Shown: positions 54,170-62,974, counted from the first letter of the stretch. The stretch is DNA of 64,000 nucleotides from Kineosporia aurantiaca JCM 3230 (GCA_000719025.1 JODP01000008.1:62001-126000); one strand, 5' to 3'. The notes: generated from the sequence alone by a model not told the origin. Numbers and translations: made by a program.

Positions 54170-54341
54170 GCCGGCGCCCGCCCAGCAACTGGCTCAGGTC
54201 GACCTCGCCGTCGTAGTGGCCGCCGATGGCGTACCCGACAACCCCCAGGACCAGCGCGATGAGGAAACCCCAGAAACCGCCGGCCGCGGCGGCAACGCCC
54301 AGCAGCAACCCGGCCAGCAGACCAATGGTCGAGGTGGCCAT
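54162..54341 (-). CDS. Small membrane protein, DUF2273-like
   Basis: 59 residues from ATG 54341 (the frame opens to 54380). Two short helices: GLLAGLLLGVAAAAGGFWGFLIALVLGVVGYAIGG, followed by the acidic motif YDGEVDLSQLL. DUF2273-type proteins occur in the Asp23 operons of firmicutes and actinomycetes. It overlaps the downstream Asp23 gene by 8 bp. Confidence 0.7.
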   Translation of the reverse strand: MATSTIGLLAGLLLGVAAAAGGFWGFLIALVLGVVGYAIGGHYDGEVDLSQLLGGRRRG

Positions 54342-54410
54342 GTCATGTCCTCCAGAACGAAAAATGGAAAGTGAATGCACGAGGTGGTTCTGCGAACCCG
54401 GTGACCGGGC

Positions 54411-54752
54411 CTAGAGATCGATGTAGCGGCGCGAGCCGGGCACCTGGCGGGGCAGGCGGGAACGCACTGCCCGTTCGGACCGGCGAAGACTGCGCCGCAC
54501 ACGGTTCTTCAGCTTTCCCGTCGCGGTCGTCACGACCATGACCCGAGCGTCCGTCCGCACTGTGCGAGTGCGCTCGTCGGCGGACGTGATGCCGTACCGA
54601 TGGTCCAGTTCCCGCATCAGGTGAAGGAACTGCTCCGGGTCGCCGCCCACGTCGGGGTGGTGCAACCGCGCGATCTGCCGCTGCTCACGTCGCCACTGGC
54701 GACGGCGCGCACCGGTGGGTTGCTCGCCCTGGTGGGACGCCGATGAGCTCAT
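54411..54752 (-). CDS. Small protein with a degenerate J-domain
   Basis: 113 residues. Residues about 21-55 read RREQRQIARLHHPDVGGDPEQFLHLMRELDHRYG, which holds the HPD motif and the flanking helices II and III of a DnaJ J-domain, without the longer DnaJ helices I and IV. The rest is basic (RSLRRSERAVRSRLPRQ). J-domains stimulate Hsp70 ATPase; in this operon it could feed envelope-stress clients to DnaK. It overlaps the following Asp23-like gene by 4 bp. Confidence 0.65.
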   Translation of the reverse strand: MSSSASHQGEQPTGARRRQWRREQRQIARLHHPDVGGDPEQFLHLMRELDHRYGITSADERTRTVRTDARVMVVTTATGKLKNRVRRSLRRSERAVRSRLPRQVPGSRRYIDL

Positions 54753-55261
54753 GACGTTGCCGGTAGCGGTGGCGCAGTCGGTGTGCGGATGTCAGGGGTG
54801 CTCGACACGGCGGGGTGCGGGTCGATCACATCGTCCACGGTGACGTCCACCCGGGCACTGAGACCCACGACCAGCGGCAGGACCGCGGCGCGGACCTGCT
54901 CGGCGGTGGCCAGGACCGGCGCGCCCCACAACAGCACCACATGAATGTCGGTGACCTCCGGTCGGATCCGTACACCGGTGACGGACCGGCCCGGCAGGTA
55001 GCTGGCGACCTGCCCGTAGCTGCCACCGTGCAGGTCTGCGACAGCGGGCACATCCAGCACCGCCGCCGCGATGATCTCGCTGATGTCCGGTGCCCGCTCA
55101 CCCCGGCGGATAACACTTCCTGGCCCTGCGGTTCCTGGATGCAGGTCCGGATCGAGACGGCTGAGCGGGGCAGCCGGGCCCGTCGAAGCCACGGCCCGGC
55201 CCAAATGCGGGAGATGCGGGTCGTTCGGTGAACCTGAGGACGGGGGGACGGGGGAGGTCAC
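54749..55261 (-). CDS. Asp23-like protein with a Pro-rich N-terminus
   Basis: 170 residues. A proline-rich, unstructured N-terminus of about 55 residues, then an Asp23-like core: ISEIIAAAVLDVPAVADLHGGSYGQVA, YLPGRSVTGVRIRPEVTDIHVVLLW and LVVGLSARVDVTVDD. It diverges from the other two and might pair with one of them. It overlaps both neighbours by 4 bp. Confidence 0.7.
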   Translation of the reverse strand: MTSPVPPSSGSPNDPHLPHLGRAVASTGPAAPLSRLDPDLHPGTAGPGSVIRRGERAPDISEIIAAAVLDVPAVADLHGGSYGQVASYLPGRSVTGVRIRPEVTDIHVVLLWGAPVLATAEQVRAAVLPLVVGLSARVDVTVDDVIDPHPAVSSTPDIRTPTAPPLPATS

Positions 55262-55749
55262 TGGACGCGGGGAGCGCTGTCGTCCTGGTCGTCGTTGTCC
55301 TCCAAGGGCACGTACACGTCCTGGACCTCGATGTTGACCTCGGTGACTTCCAGGCCGGTCATCCCCTCGATGGAACCGATGATGTTGCGGCGGATCCCGG
55401 CGGCCAGATCGGCGATGGAAACGCCGTATTCGGCGACCAGTTGCACATCGACCGCGGCCTGACGTTCGCCGACCTCCACCGTGACGCCCTGACTGTGGTT
55501 GGTGCTGCCCCCCGGAATGCGGCTGCGCAGCGCGCCGACGGCCCGAGCGGTGCCGCCGCCCAGAGCGTGCACGCCGGTGACCTCACGCGCGGCGATCCCG
55601 GCGATCTTGGCCACCACGGTGTCCGCGATCGAGGTCTTGCCCTGGTCGCTGGCCAGCGCCGACGTCACCAGCGCCGACGACGAAGGAGCCGGGCTGCCGG
55701 CCGTGCCCGCGGGGGCGGAGTAATTCGGGGAGGACATGGTTTCAGTCAT
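55258..55749 (-). CDS. Asp23/Gls24-family envelope stress protein
   Basis: 163 residues from ATG 55749; the long open frame above it is a shadow. The core (about 40-145) has TSIADTVVAKIAGIAAREVTGVHALG, then GVTVEVGERQAAVDVQLVAEYGVSIADLAAGIRRNIIGSIE and VNIEVQDVYVP. This is the best match to Asp23 in the block and is first in the operon. The divergent sigma factor starts about 300 bp away. Confidence 0.88.
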   Translation of the reverse strand: MTETMSSPNYSAPAGTAGSPAPSSSALVTSALASDQGKTSIADTVVAKIAGIAAREVTGVHALGGGTARAVGALRSRIPGGSTNHSQGVTVEVGERQAAVDVQLVAEYGVSIADLAAGIRRNIIGSIEGMTGLEVTEVNIEVQDVYVPLEDNDDQDDSAPRVQ

Positions 55750-56044
55750 GGAAGAAGGCCTTTCGGGGTCAGCTACGCGTATCCGGTGCCCGGACGACGG
55801 CGTCGGGGCGACGCAGTTGGTTAGACACCTCCTGGCCGGAATCGTCACGATGTACTTATAGTGATGCCGGTCACATAGGCTAGCTGTCCGATTCACGATG
55901 AAAAGCGCCTGCCTACGGGTGGCGCCGACGGGCGCATCGGGACATCGCCCCCCATGATCGAGGCAACCCGCAACGGGCAACGCAAACAGGCCGCAGCCGG
56001 GCAACGTGGCCGCCGCACTCACGACAGACGGAGTAAAGACGCAG

Positions 56045-56692
56045 GTGGAACAGCCCGGGTCAGAGTCTCCGGACACGCCCGGCCCCTCGGGAAAGCCTGA
56101 TGACCGGACGCCTCCGGAACCCGGTGGCGACCACCAGGACGGCCTGGACCAGGTCGACGACCTGGTTCTCGTGCGCCGCACTGCCCTCGGCGACCGCGCT
56201 GCCTTCACCGTGATCTTCCATCGGCACGGGCCCGCCATGTTCCGGTACGCCCTGAACATGCTGGAGGGCAACGTCCAGGACGCCGAGGACGCCCTACAGG
56301 CCACGTGGACCAAGGTATGGATCAGCATCGCCGACTTCCGGGGCCGCTCGGCGCTGCGCACCTGGCTGTTCACGGTCACCGCCCATGAGGTCCTCAACCA
56401 GCGCCGCCGACGCCGTCCCGTCCCGGTCGACGACCACCTGCTCGCCCCGCGTCCCGACCGGGCCCACCTCACACCGGCCGCGCAACTGGACCACCAACAG
56501 CTGCGAGAGGCGCTGGCGGCGGCTCTGACAGAATTGCCGTGGCGACAACGCGCCAGCTGGATCCTGCGGGAGATGGAAGGACAGTCCTACGAGGAGATCG
56601 CCCAGATCCTGGGCACCAGTCCCACGGTGATCCGCGGACAACTGCATCGCGCCAGAACGACCTTGGCCACCAGGATGGAGACGTGGCGATGA
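56045..56692 (+). CDS. ECF-type RNA polymerase sigma factor
   Basis: 215 residues from GTG 56045, preferred because GGAG lies about ten bases upstream; GTG 56006 is in frame. Region 2 covers AFTVIFHRHGPAMFRYALNML, then AEDALQATWTKVWISIADFRG; region 4 is LPWRQRASWILREMEGQSYEEIAQILGTSPTVIRGQLHRAR. It is divergent from the Asp23 operon and its stop overlaps the next gene (ATGA). A usual zinc anti-sigma gene is absent; the coupled Asp23-like protein may take that role. Confidence 0.85.
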   Translation: MEQPGSESPDTPGPSGKPDDRTPPEPGGDHQDGLDQVDDLVLVRRTALGDRAAFTVIFHRHGPAMFRYALNMLEGNVQDAEDALQATWTKVWISIADFRGRSALRTWLFTVTAHEVLNQRRRRRPVPVDDHLLAPRPDRAHLTPAAQLDHQQLREALAAALTELPWRQRASWILREMEGQSYEEIAQILGTSPTVIRGQLHRARTTLATRMETWR

Positions 56693-57216
56693 ACCCCCAC
56701 GAACCCGCCCGCCCCGACACCACTCCGGACTCCCGAACGGACACCCGCGCGTTCATCGCCAAGGCGACGCAGGCCCTGACCGACCACGCCGATCAGCGCT
56801 GGGTCGAGGTCGCTCCCCGCGTCCTGACCGGCGCGCTGCGCGCCACCCGCCGTTCCCTGCCGGTGCGTGCCCATGCTCCCGGCGGCACCGTCTACGTCAG
56901 CGAACAGGTCATCACCGCCTACCTGCGCGACGCCCTCGACGGCCACACACCAGGCACCGCGGTGACTGCCATACGGATCAACATCGCCGGGCGGGACACC
57001 TTCACCGGCCTTCTCATCGAACTCATCGTCCAGTACGGCACCGCCATCCTGCCCGCGGCCGACCGCATCCGCGCCCAGGCCGCCGCCGTCCTGGTCGAGC
57101 TCCTGGGTCCGGCCGCGACGGCCATCGAAGTCCAGACCACCCACGTCCACGTCAGTGACGTCACCGTCCACAACCCCCAAAGCGCAGCACCATCCGATCG
57201 GCCCACCTCTGCCTGA
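56689..57216 (+). CDS. Asp23-like protein coupled to the sigma factor
   Basis: 175 residues. Its core shares the Asp23 outline (VYVSEQVITAYLRDALDG, then VTAIRINIAGRDTFTGLLIELIVQYG and IEVQTTHVHVSDVTVHN). ATG 56689 overlaps the sigma stop, so the two are made at a fixed ratio. Position suggests a regulator of, or partner to, the sigma factor. It has no zinc-binding HxxxCxxC motif. Confidence 0.7.
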   Translation: MNPHEPARPDTTPDSRTDTRAFIAKATQALTDHADQRWVEVAPRVLTGALRATRRSLPVRAHAPGGTVYVSEQVITAYLRDALDGHTPGTAVTAIRINIAGRDTFTGLLIELIVQYGTAILPAADRIRAQAAAVLVELLGPAATAIEVQTTHVHVSDVTVHNPQSAAPSDRPTSA

Positions 57217-57780
57217 TCCAGCACTGAGCTGACGCCGCGGGCCGCCCCCGTCCATCGAGTTCAAATTCCTTCCTTCCCATGCTCTCCATGGAGGATGGCG
57301 CTCAATGGTGGACCGGCCCGGTTGGTGATCTTTCGGTCCGACCGGGCCCAGATCAGTGCTCCTCTGTGCCGTCAATTCAGGCGGTCATCCGGTCGGTGGC
57401 CACCGACCTCCCCGCAACGTCGGCATCACCGACGTCATAACCGGAAGCCCCCGGGGCGTCTCAGCCGACTAGGTGTATCGCACCCAGGGAGACCGGCTCA
57501 CGGCCGCTTAGCGCGTCCCGGCGCGGAGGCGGAAATGAGTTCTTGGTAGCGAAGTTTCAGCGCGCCTACCTGCGCGTGGTGAAAGGTCATCAGCGTGCCG
57601 CTGAGCAATTGGTCGTCCACACAGCTGACCCTGGCAGCGCCAGCGCGGACAAACTTGCGCGGCTGGCAGGGGTACTGGGCGGCTGACGCGTCCAGCGCCG
57701 ACGCCGACGTTGCTGCTGTGCGCCGGCGTGGTCACTCGTCGGTCGACGAATCGCTGCCGCCGTGGTGTTCATCCGCGACC
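57217..57780. other. Intergenic stretch with a short possible ORF
   Basis: About 560 bp. At 57543-57686 (plus, TTG start) a 47-residue frame (FQRAYLRVVKGHQRAAEQL) looks protein-like and ends in VLGG. No ribosome binding site or family is evident. The rest shows nothing. Confidence 0.35.
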
Positions 57781-58092
57781 TCAGCCCATCACCGCCCGCG
57801 CACCGGCAGCGACGACGACAGCGGCCAGGACGGCAGGCAACTCCGGAACCCGGGCCAGTCGCAGGAACGCAGCGACCGCCACTCCCATGACCAAAGCTGG
57901 ATCAAAGCTGCGCCATCGCGGCCCCAGAAGGTCAGCGATGACCAGGCCGGACAGGAGCGCCGGGGCCAGCAGCGTCATCGGGCCGCGAGCACGCTCGGGG
58001 AGGGGGTTGGAACCGAGCAGAGCCGGCCCGGCTGCCTTGATCGCGAAGCTGGCCACCGCAGTGGCGGTTATGCAGAGCCAGAGCGTTGTCAT
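57781..58092 (-). CDS. azlD: AzlD-family branched-chain amino acid transport protein
   Basis: 103 residues, three to four membrane helices (LWLCITATAVASFAIKAAGPALLG, ALLSGLVIADLLG, VMGVAVAAFLRL). ATG 58092 overlaps the azlC stop by 4 bp. AzlC and AzlD together form an exporter of branched-chain amino acids or analogues. Confidence 0.85.
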   Translation of the reverse strand: MTTLWLCITATAVASFAIKAAGPALLGSNPLPERARGPMTLLAPALLSGLVIADLLGPRWRSFDPALVMGVAVAAFLRLARVPELPAVLAAVVVAAGARAVMG

Positions 58093-58832
58093 GGTGCCTC
58101 CCGGTGAGCTGTCGTGGGGCCGTCGGAAGACGCTGTCTGTGTTCTCCGGTCGTTTTGTAGGCCGATGAGAGCAGCGCAGGCGCCGCCGAGGAGGGCCGGC
58201 CCGGACGGCACAGCCAAAAGCAGCAGGGCCGCGGTCAATCCCCCGCCACACAACCCGGCGGCCAGGGCGCTCCTGGAACTACGGAGCTCGTCGATCAGTA
58301 AGACAACGAAGAAGGCTGGAAAAACGGCATCCAGTCCGAGCTTTTCCACCAGATCAGTCGGCGGAGAGACGATCACCCCCACGGCCGTGCCGGTCACCCA
58401 AGCCGGCCACTGGGCCAACGTGGCTCCGATCAGCGTCGTCCGGTCAAAGCGTCCATCGCCCTGATGGGCCGCCACCCACGACCCGTCGACAACAGCCTGT
58501 CCCTCCAGCGCCCGCCGCGCTCGGCCGCCCCGCAGAGCCGGGGTGACGGCAATGGCCATCGGCAGGAACCGCAGGTTGAGCAGCGCGGCCGAGGCCACTG
58601 CCGCCCAGGCTGCCCCTCCGCTGGCCAGGGCAGTGACGAGGGCGAACTGGGCCGAGCCGGAGAAGACCACGAGGGAGGCTACGACCGGGGCGAGCGACCC
58701 CCATCCGTCCTGCCGGGCCAGCGCGCCGAAGGTGACGGCCAACGCGAACGAGCTGATGGCCAGACCGACCCCGATCCTCGCCCCGGCCAGATATCCCTGC
58801 TCAGGCTCAGGCGCAGCATCGCTCAGGCTCAT
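58089..58832 (-). CDS. azlC: AzlC-family branched-chain amino acid transport protein
   Basis: 247 residues with about six helices. Typical segments: GVGLAISSFALAVTFGALARQDGW near the start, VVFSGSAQFALVTALASGGAAWAAV (the AzlC SGSAQFA motif), then LLNLRFLPMAIAV. It is divergent from the CGNR regulator 219 bp away and followed by azlD in the same operon. Confidence 0.88.
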   Translation of the reverse strand: MSLSDAAPEPEQGYLAGARIGVGLAISSFALAVTFGALARQDGWGSLAPVVASLVVFSGSAQFALVTALASGGAAWAAVASAALLNLRFLPMAIAVTPALRGGRARRALEGQAVVDGSWVAAHQGDGRFDRTTLIGATLAQWPAWVTGTAVGVIVSPPTDLVEKLGLDAVFPAFFVVLLIDELRSSRSALAAGLCGGGLTAALLLLAVPSGPALLGGACAALIGLQNDRRTQTASSDGPTTAHREAP

Positions 58833-58935
58833 CGTGCACCGGTCTCAGACTTCCGAGCGCCTTGAACAGCTACGACGACCTTGGCCGACTCGATCACCGT
58901 GACCCGACTCATGCATGCCTCCCCCTCGGCATCGA

Positions 58936-58967
58936 CCTAATGACCGTTCGCCAGTTCGGTCATTAGG
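58936..58967. promoter_or_regulatory. Putative operator of the azl/CGNR divergent region
   Basis: CCTAATGACCG-N10-CGGTCATTAGG, 32 bp with perfect 11-bp arms. It lies 104 bp before azlC and 84 bp before the CGNR gene. The size and perfection suggest a strong, specific binding site for the encoded regulator. Confidence 0.8.
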
Positions 58968-59050
58968 ATAGTGTGAAGAAGCCGGCAGCCGTCCAGGCTT
59001 GAATCCGACGACTTGCTCTGAGGCTCAGTGTGCGAGGAGGGGAGGGAGAG

Positions 59051-59674
59051 GTGCCGGTGGCATCAGGCACACTCGTCAACCTCATCGGCGGCCATCCCGC
59101 TCTTGACCTGATCAACACCGTCTCCTGGCGACTGGACCAGAGCCGCTGGACGGACCGTTTGGACACAGTGGAGCAGCTGGTCGACTGGGGCCAGGCTGCG
59201 AACCTGTTCGAGGTACCCGCCGCTACGCCCCTGGCCACGCCGACGCCGACGCAGGCCGAAAACGTCATGCGCACAAGCAGATCCCTGAGGGAGAACGCCT
59301 ACCTGGCGCTGTGCGACCACCTGGCGGGCCGACCGACGAGCGCCACCGTACTCAGCGCCCTGCAGGACTCGATGTCCTCGCTCATGCGAGCAGGCACCTT
59401 GTCCCCGACGTTCCCCCTACGACTGATCGTCAGCCCCACCAGCGTCACGCAGATCCCGGACGCCATCGCGGCATCCCTGTTCGACCTCTTCTTCCTGCAG
59501 GACCTCGGCCGGCTACGGCAGTGCGAGGGCGACGGCTGTGGCTGGCTCTACCTAGACCGCAGCCGAAACCGCAGCCGACGCTGGTGTTCATCCGCCGACT
59601 GCGGAAACCGCCACCGGGTGAACCAATTCGCCAGGAGATCCCGGCTGTCCGCGGCCGAATCGCCACCGGCTTGA
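59051..59674 (+). CDS. CGNR zinc-finger / ABATE-domain regulator
   Basis: 207 residues from GTG 59051 with GGAGGGAG upstream. An N-terminal ABATE-like domain (LVNLIGGHPALDLINTVSWR), then the C-terminal zinc finger CEGDGCGWLYLDRSRNRSRRWCSSADCGNRHRVNQF, with the CGNR motif that gives the family its name. Such proteins are stress- or metabolite-responsive transcription factors. The divergent azlCD operon is the likely target, through the 32-bp palindrome. Confidence 0.88.
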   Translation: MPVASGTLVNLIGGHPALDLINTVSWRLDQSRWTDRLDTVEQLVDWGQAANLFEVPAATPLATPTPTQAENVMRTSRSLRENAYLALCDHLAGRPTSATVLSALQDSMSSLMRAGTLSPTFPLRLIVSPTSVTQIPDAIAASLFDLFFLQDLGRLRQCEGDGCGWLYLDRSRNRSRRWCSSADCGNRHRVNQFARRSRLSAAESPPA

Positions 59675-59821
59675 CGACTCTGGCCAGTCGGGGGTGGAAG
59701 CCGATGGGCGATGCCTCCCGGATCACCGCCCAGGACCGCGTCGGTGATCCGTTGCAGAACGGCCGGATTCAGGTCGGCGAGCTCTTCCTCGAAAGACGAG
59801 CGACGACACCGGCGGGCGTAC

Positions 59822-61156
59822 TCATGCCGGCAGTTCCAGGACGGCCCAGCCGTGGGGGCCGACGTGTCCGCCGGAGCCGTGGGGCTTACTGCCGAGGACC
59901 TGGCGGGCGTTCGCGGCCGGGATCGGGAAGTCGAAGGGCTGATCGGAGACGTTCAGCAGTACCGCCAGGTTCGACCCGCCGTCCGGGTCCAGGCACTGGA
60001 AGCCGAAGGTTTCGTTGGCCAGATGGAAAACCTTGCTGCGGGAACGGACCAGCCACGGATTGCGCCGACGCAGGCCGATCAGGTCCTGGTGCAGCCGGTA
60101 CACCGGCCGGCCCCAGTCGGAGAGCTGGTCCGGAGTGGCCGGGAATTCGGGACGGATCTCGGCGTCACCGTCGCGTCGCTCGTACTTGACCCCGCGGAAG
60201 GCCTGTTCGTCCCCGGCGTACACGCTCGGAATCCCGGAGGTGGTGAACAGCACGGCCAGGGCGTGGGGGAGATGACGCTCGTCGTCGAGCCGGCTGGCCA
60301 GCCGGGTCACGTCGTGGTTACCGACGAACGTCATCGGCAGGAAGGTCTCGATCAGGCCGTCGTGACGCCCCAGCGTCCAGGACAGCTCGAAGAAGTTGCG
60401 GTCGTTCAGACTGCTCCAGATCGACTTCCAGAGCTCGTATTCGGTGACCGAGTCCAGCCCGCCGGTGGCGGCGATCTGGGCGTAGTCGCCGTGGATCACC
60501 TCACCCACGATCCAGGCGTCCGGGTGTTCGCGGCGCACCTGGGCCGTGACCGTCTGCCAGAAGGCGGTGGGCACGGCGTAGGCGGCGTCCAGCCGCCATC
60601 CGTCGACCCCGCGGCCCAGCCAGTGGGACATCACCTCGGCGGTGTACTGCGCCACCGCTGGCTCGGCGTGGTTGAGGGCCACCAGATGCTGATGCCCTTC
60701 AAAGTTCGCGTAGCCGAAGCCGTCTGGGCCGTCGGCGGAGAAGTTCAGCCGGAACCAGGAGGCGTACTGAGACGCAGCGCCGTTGGCCAGAACGTCCTGG
60801 AACTGCGGAAAACCGCGACCGACATGATTGAAGACGCCGTCCAGCAGGACTTTGATGCCCCGCCGGTGACAGGTCCGGATCAGCGTGTCCAGATCCTCGT
60901 CAGTGCCGAGCCGTGGATCGATCCGATAGTGGTCGACGGTGTCGTACCCGTGCGACTCGCTGGCGAAGACCGGGCCGAGCGCCAGGCCGCTGGCGCCCAG
61001 TTCGATCACGTAGTCCAGGTGGGCGCCGATCCGGCCCAGCCGGTGCCGGGCAGCGGCCTGCTCGGCGGCGACTCCGGTGAGGGCCAGCGGTTCCGCCCCC
61101 ACGAAGCTGATCGGGTGCAGCTGCCACCAGATGACGTGCTCAGCCCAGGGGCTCAT
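59822..61156 (-). CDS. GH13 alpha-glucosidase/amylase-type enzyme
   Basis: 444 residues, a single (beta/alpha)8 barrel with a small C-terminal domain. Conserved regions: GVFNHVGRGFP (region I), WRLDAAYAV (region II with the catalytic Asp), VGEVIHG (region III with the catalytic Glu) and FVGNHDVTR (region IV). The short chain fits alpha-glucosidases, trehalose-forming or oligosaccharide hydrolases better than extracellular amylases; no signal peptide is present. It is divergent from a TetR gene. Confidence 0.88.
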   Translation of the reverse strand: MSPWAEHVIWWQLHPISFVGAEPLALTGVAAEQAAARHRLGRIGAHLDYVIELGASGLALGPVFASESHGYDTVDHYRIDPRLGTDEDLDTLIRTCHRRGIKVLLDGVFNHVGRGFPQFQDVLANGAASQYASWFRLNFSADGPDGFGYANFEGHQHLVALNHAEPAVAQYTAEVMSHWLGRGVDGWRLDAAYAVPTAFWQTVTAQVRREHPDAWIVGEVIHGDYAQIAATGGLDSVTEYELWKSIWSSLNDRNFFELSWTLGRHDGLIETFLPMTFVGNHDVTRLASRLDDERHLPHALAVLFTTSGIPSVYAGDEQAFRGVKYERRDGDAEIRPEFPATPDQLSDWGRPVYRLHQDLIGLRRRNPWLVRSRSKVFHLANETFGFQCLDPDGGSNLAVLLNVSDQPFDFPIPAANARQVLGSKPHGSGGHVGPHGWAVLELPA

Positions 61157-61172
61157 AGCTCCCCGTCCTCTC

Positions 61173-61199
61173 CTTATTATTTTCGGTGCCTACAATAAG
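61173..61199. promoter_or_regulatory. Weak inverted repeat between GH13 and tetR
   Basis: CTTATT at 61173-61178 and AATAAG at 61194-61199, separated by 15 bp, in an AT-richer patch between the two divergent starts. It may be an operator or overlap the promoters; the centre is not palindromic. Confidence 0.35.
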
Positions 61200-61268
61200 C
61201 CTACCGGACGCGGTCGGCCGCCTGGATCGGCCCGACCGGTAGATTTCCCCGGTGTGAGCGGACGTCGC

Positions 61269-61874
61269 ATGGCCCCGGAGGATCGCCGGGCCGAACTGCT
61301 GCAGGTGGCTCGTGAGGTGTTCAGCCGGCAGTCCTACGCCGCTGTCTCGCTGGCCGACGTCGCCCGGGCCGCCCAGGTCACGCCCCCGCTGCTGACGTTC
61401 TACTTCGGTACCAAGAGTTCCCTGTACACCGAGGTGATCCGCACGGCCGTCGCTGAGATCGGCGCCGGCCTGCTGGACCTTCCCGGGCCACCGTCCCTGG
61501 AAAGACTGCAGCAGTCCGTGCGCTTCTACGCCGAGCACGCGCGCAGCCACCGGGCCAGTTTTCTGTCTCTGCTGCGGGGAGGTGCGGAAGGGGCGTTGCC
61601 GGAGGCCTCGGAACTGGTCGAGTCGCTGCGCGGGGAGATCAGCGCCTGGATCATGAAGGACCTGGAGGTCAGCGCCGACGGGGTGGACCGGACCATCACG
61701 CTGGTCGCGGTCCGGGGATACCTGGGCTACGTCGACTCGGCGATCGCGCACTGGCTGGCCCTGCCCGAGGAGGAGCAGGCCCGGGTGGGCCCTGACACGA
61801 TCGCCCAGCTGGCCGTCGGTGCATTCACCGGGGGACTGGCCGCCGCCGGGCATCCGGCCCCCGATCACGCCTGA
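61269..61874 (+). CDS. TetR-family transcriptional regulator
   Basis: 201 residues from ATG 61269 (GTG 61254 is an in-frame option adding five). DNA-binding domain: LLQVAREVFSRQSYAAVSLADVARAAQVTPPLLTFYFGTKSSLY. The C-terminal domain is helical. It is divergent from the GH13 gene, its probable target. Downstream lies the degraded DyP gene on the other strand. Confidence 0.85.
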   Translation: MAPEDRRAELLQVAREVFSRQSYAAVSLADVARAAQVTPPLLTFYFGTKSSLYTEVIRTAVAEIGAGLLDLPGPPSLERLQQSVRFYAEHARSHRASFLSLLRGGAEGALPEASELVESLRGEISAWIMKDLEVSADGVDRTITLVAVRGYLGYVDSAIAHWLALPEEEQARVGPDTIAQLAVGAFTGGLAAAGHPAPDHA

Positions 61875-61922
61875 GAACCCTCGGCACATTCGGCCAGGGG
61901 TTCCCCGCAGACGGTGGGTCGC

Positions 61923-62754
61923 CTACGTCCGGGATCTCGAGGCCGAACCTTCTAGGGCTGTTCCTGAGCGGGTGAGCCGTCTGTTCGCCAGCGGCCAGGT
62001 GAAGAGCTGCTGCCCGAGGTATTCGCCCGCCCGGACTCCCGGTGGGCAGGCGAAGAGTCCGCTCCCGACGTGCTGGATGTACTCGTTGAGCGCGTTGTTG
62101 CCGTTGCCGGCCAGCGATTTCTGGATGGTGACGAACTGGGAGCGTGGGTCGCGCTGATAGGTCAGGAAGAACAAACCGGTGTCCAAGCGTCCTAAATCAT
62201 CGGTGCCGTCGGTGAAGGAGTAGCCACGGCGCAGCAGAGTGGCGCCGTTGTTGGCGCTCGGGTGGGCCAGGCGGACGTGGACCTTGGTGTCCAGAGTGGT
62301 TGCGGCCAGTTCCAGTTCGGCGAGTTCATCGGTCTTCCCGAAGGGGGCTCCGCTACCCTTCTGCCGGCCGATCACCCGTTCCTGTTCGGTCAGGGGAGTG
62401 GAGTCCCAGGGCTCGATGAGCATGCGGATGCGGCGCGAGACCAGGTACGAGCCTCCGCTCATGCAGTCCGGACCGTCCCCGGGATGGACTCCCGAAACGA
62501 TCGTGCCCGTCGGCGTCCTCAAACAACGTCGTCCCGAAACCGAAGGTGATGGTGAGGCGAGAGGCGCCCAGGCCGAGCGTCTCGCCGGTGTCGTCGGGAG
62601 GGGCGCCGGGATCCCCGGTGACCGAGCCGGTTCCGACGTCCTGGCCCGCGCCCATCCGCAGCGCCGCGTTGTTGGTCGTCGATCAGGATCCGCATCAAGT
62701 CTCCGTCCGTTCCCGTCACCATCCAGGAGTTCTGTTCTACCGACAAGTGCACTG
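61923..62754 (-). pseudogene. efeB: DyP-type peroxidase (EfeB-like), collapsed by frameshift and deletion
   Basis: Three frames hold pieces of one DyP peroxidase. First: MVTGTDGDLMRILIDD at about 62,720. Second, shifted: GAGQDVGTGSVTGDPGAPPDDTGE, then SRLTITFGFGTTLF. Third: VHPGDGPDCMSGGSYLVSRRIRMLIEPWD, VIGRQKGSGAP and VRLAHPSANNGATLLRRGYSF to the end at 61,923. Between the second and third, roughly 100-130 residues are missing, including the GxxDG haem-pocket motif. It cannot make an active peroxidase. No EfeU/EfeO genes are present. Confidence 0.75.
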
Positions 62755-62974
62755 TGCAGGGTGGAGATGAAGGGCCATGGTCGGTGCGTCTAGGGATTCA
62801 CTAAGAGAAGAGGCGGGCGGGTCCGGATTTCTCACCCCGGGGTGATGGCCGTCCCGGCTCCAGGTGAACTTTCACCGCAAGCGCCGGAATCGGCAGGAGA
62901 CAGGTATTTCTCAGCTTGGACTGCCAGTGTTCTCCACTCCACGTTCGTTCCCAGGAAATGGATCGGGGATCTCC

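Noticed and set aside
59711..61198. 495-residue plus-strand frame
   Set aside because: Antisense to the GH13 gene, whose catalytic motifs are complete; the plus frame has no recognisable fold.
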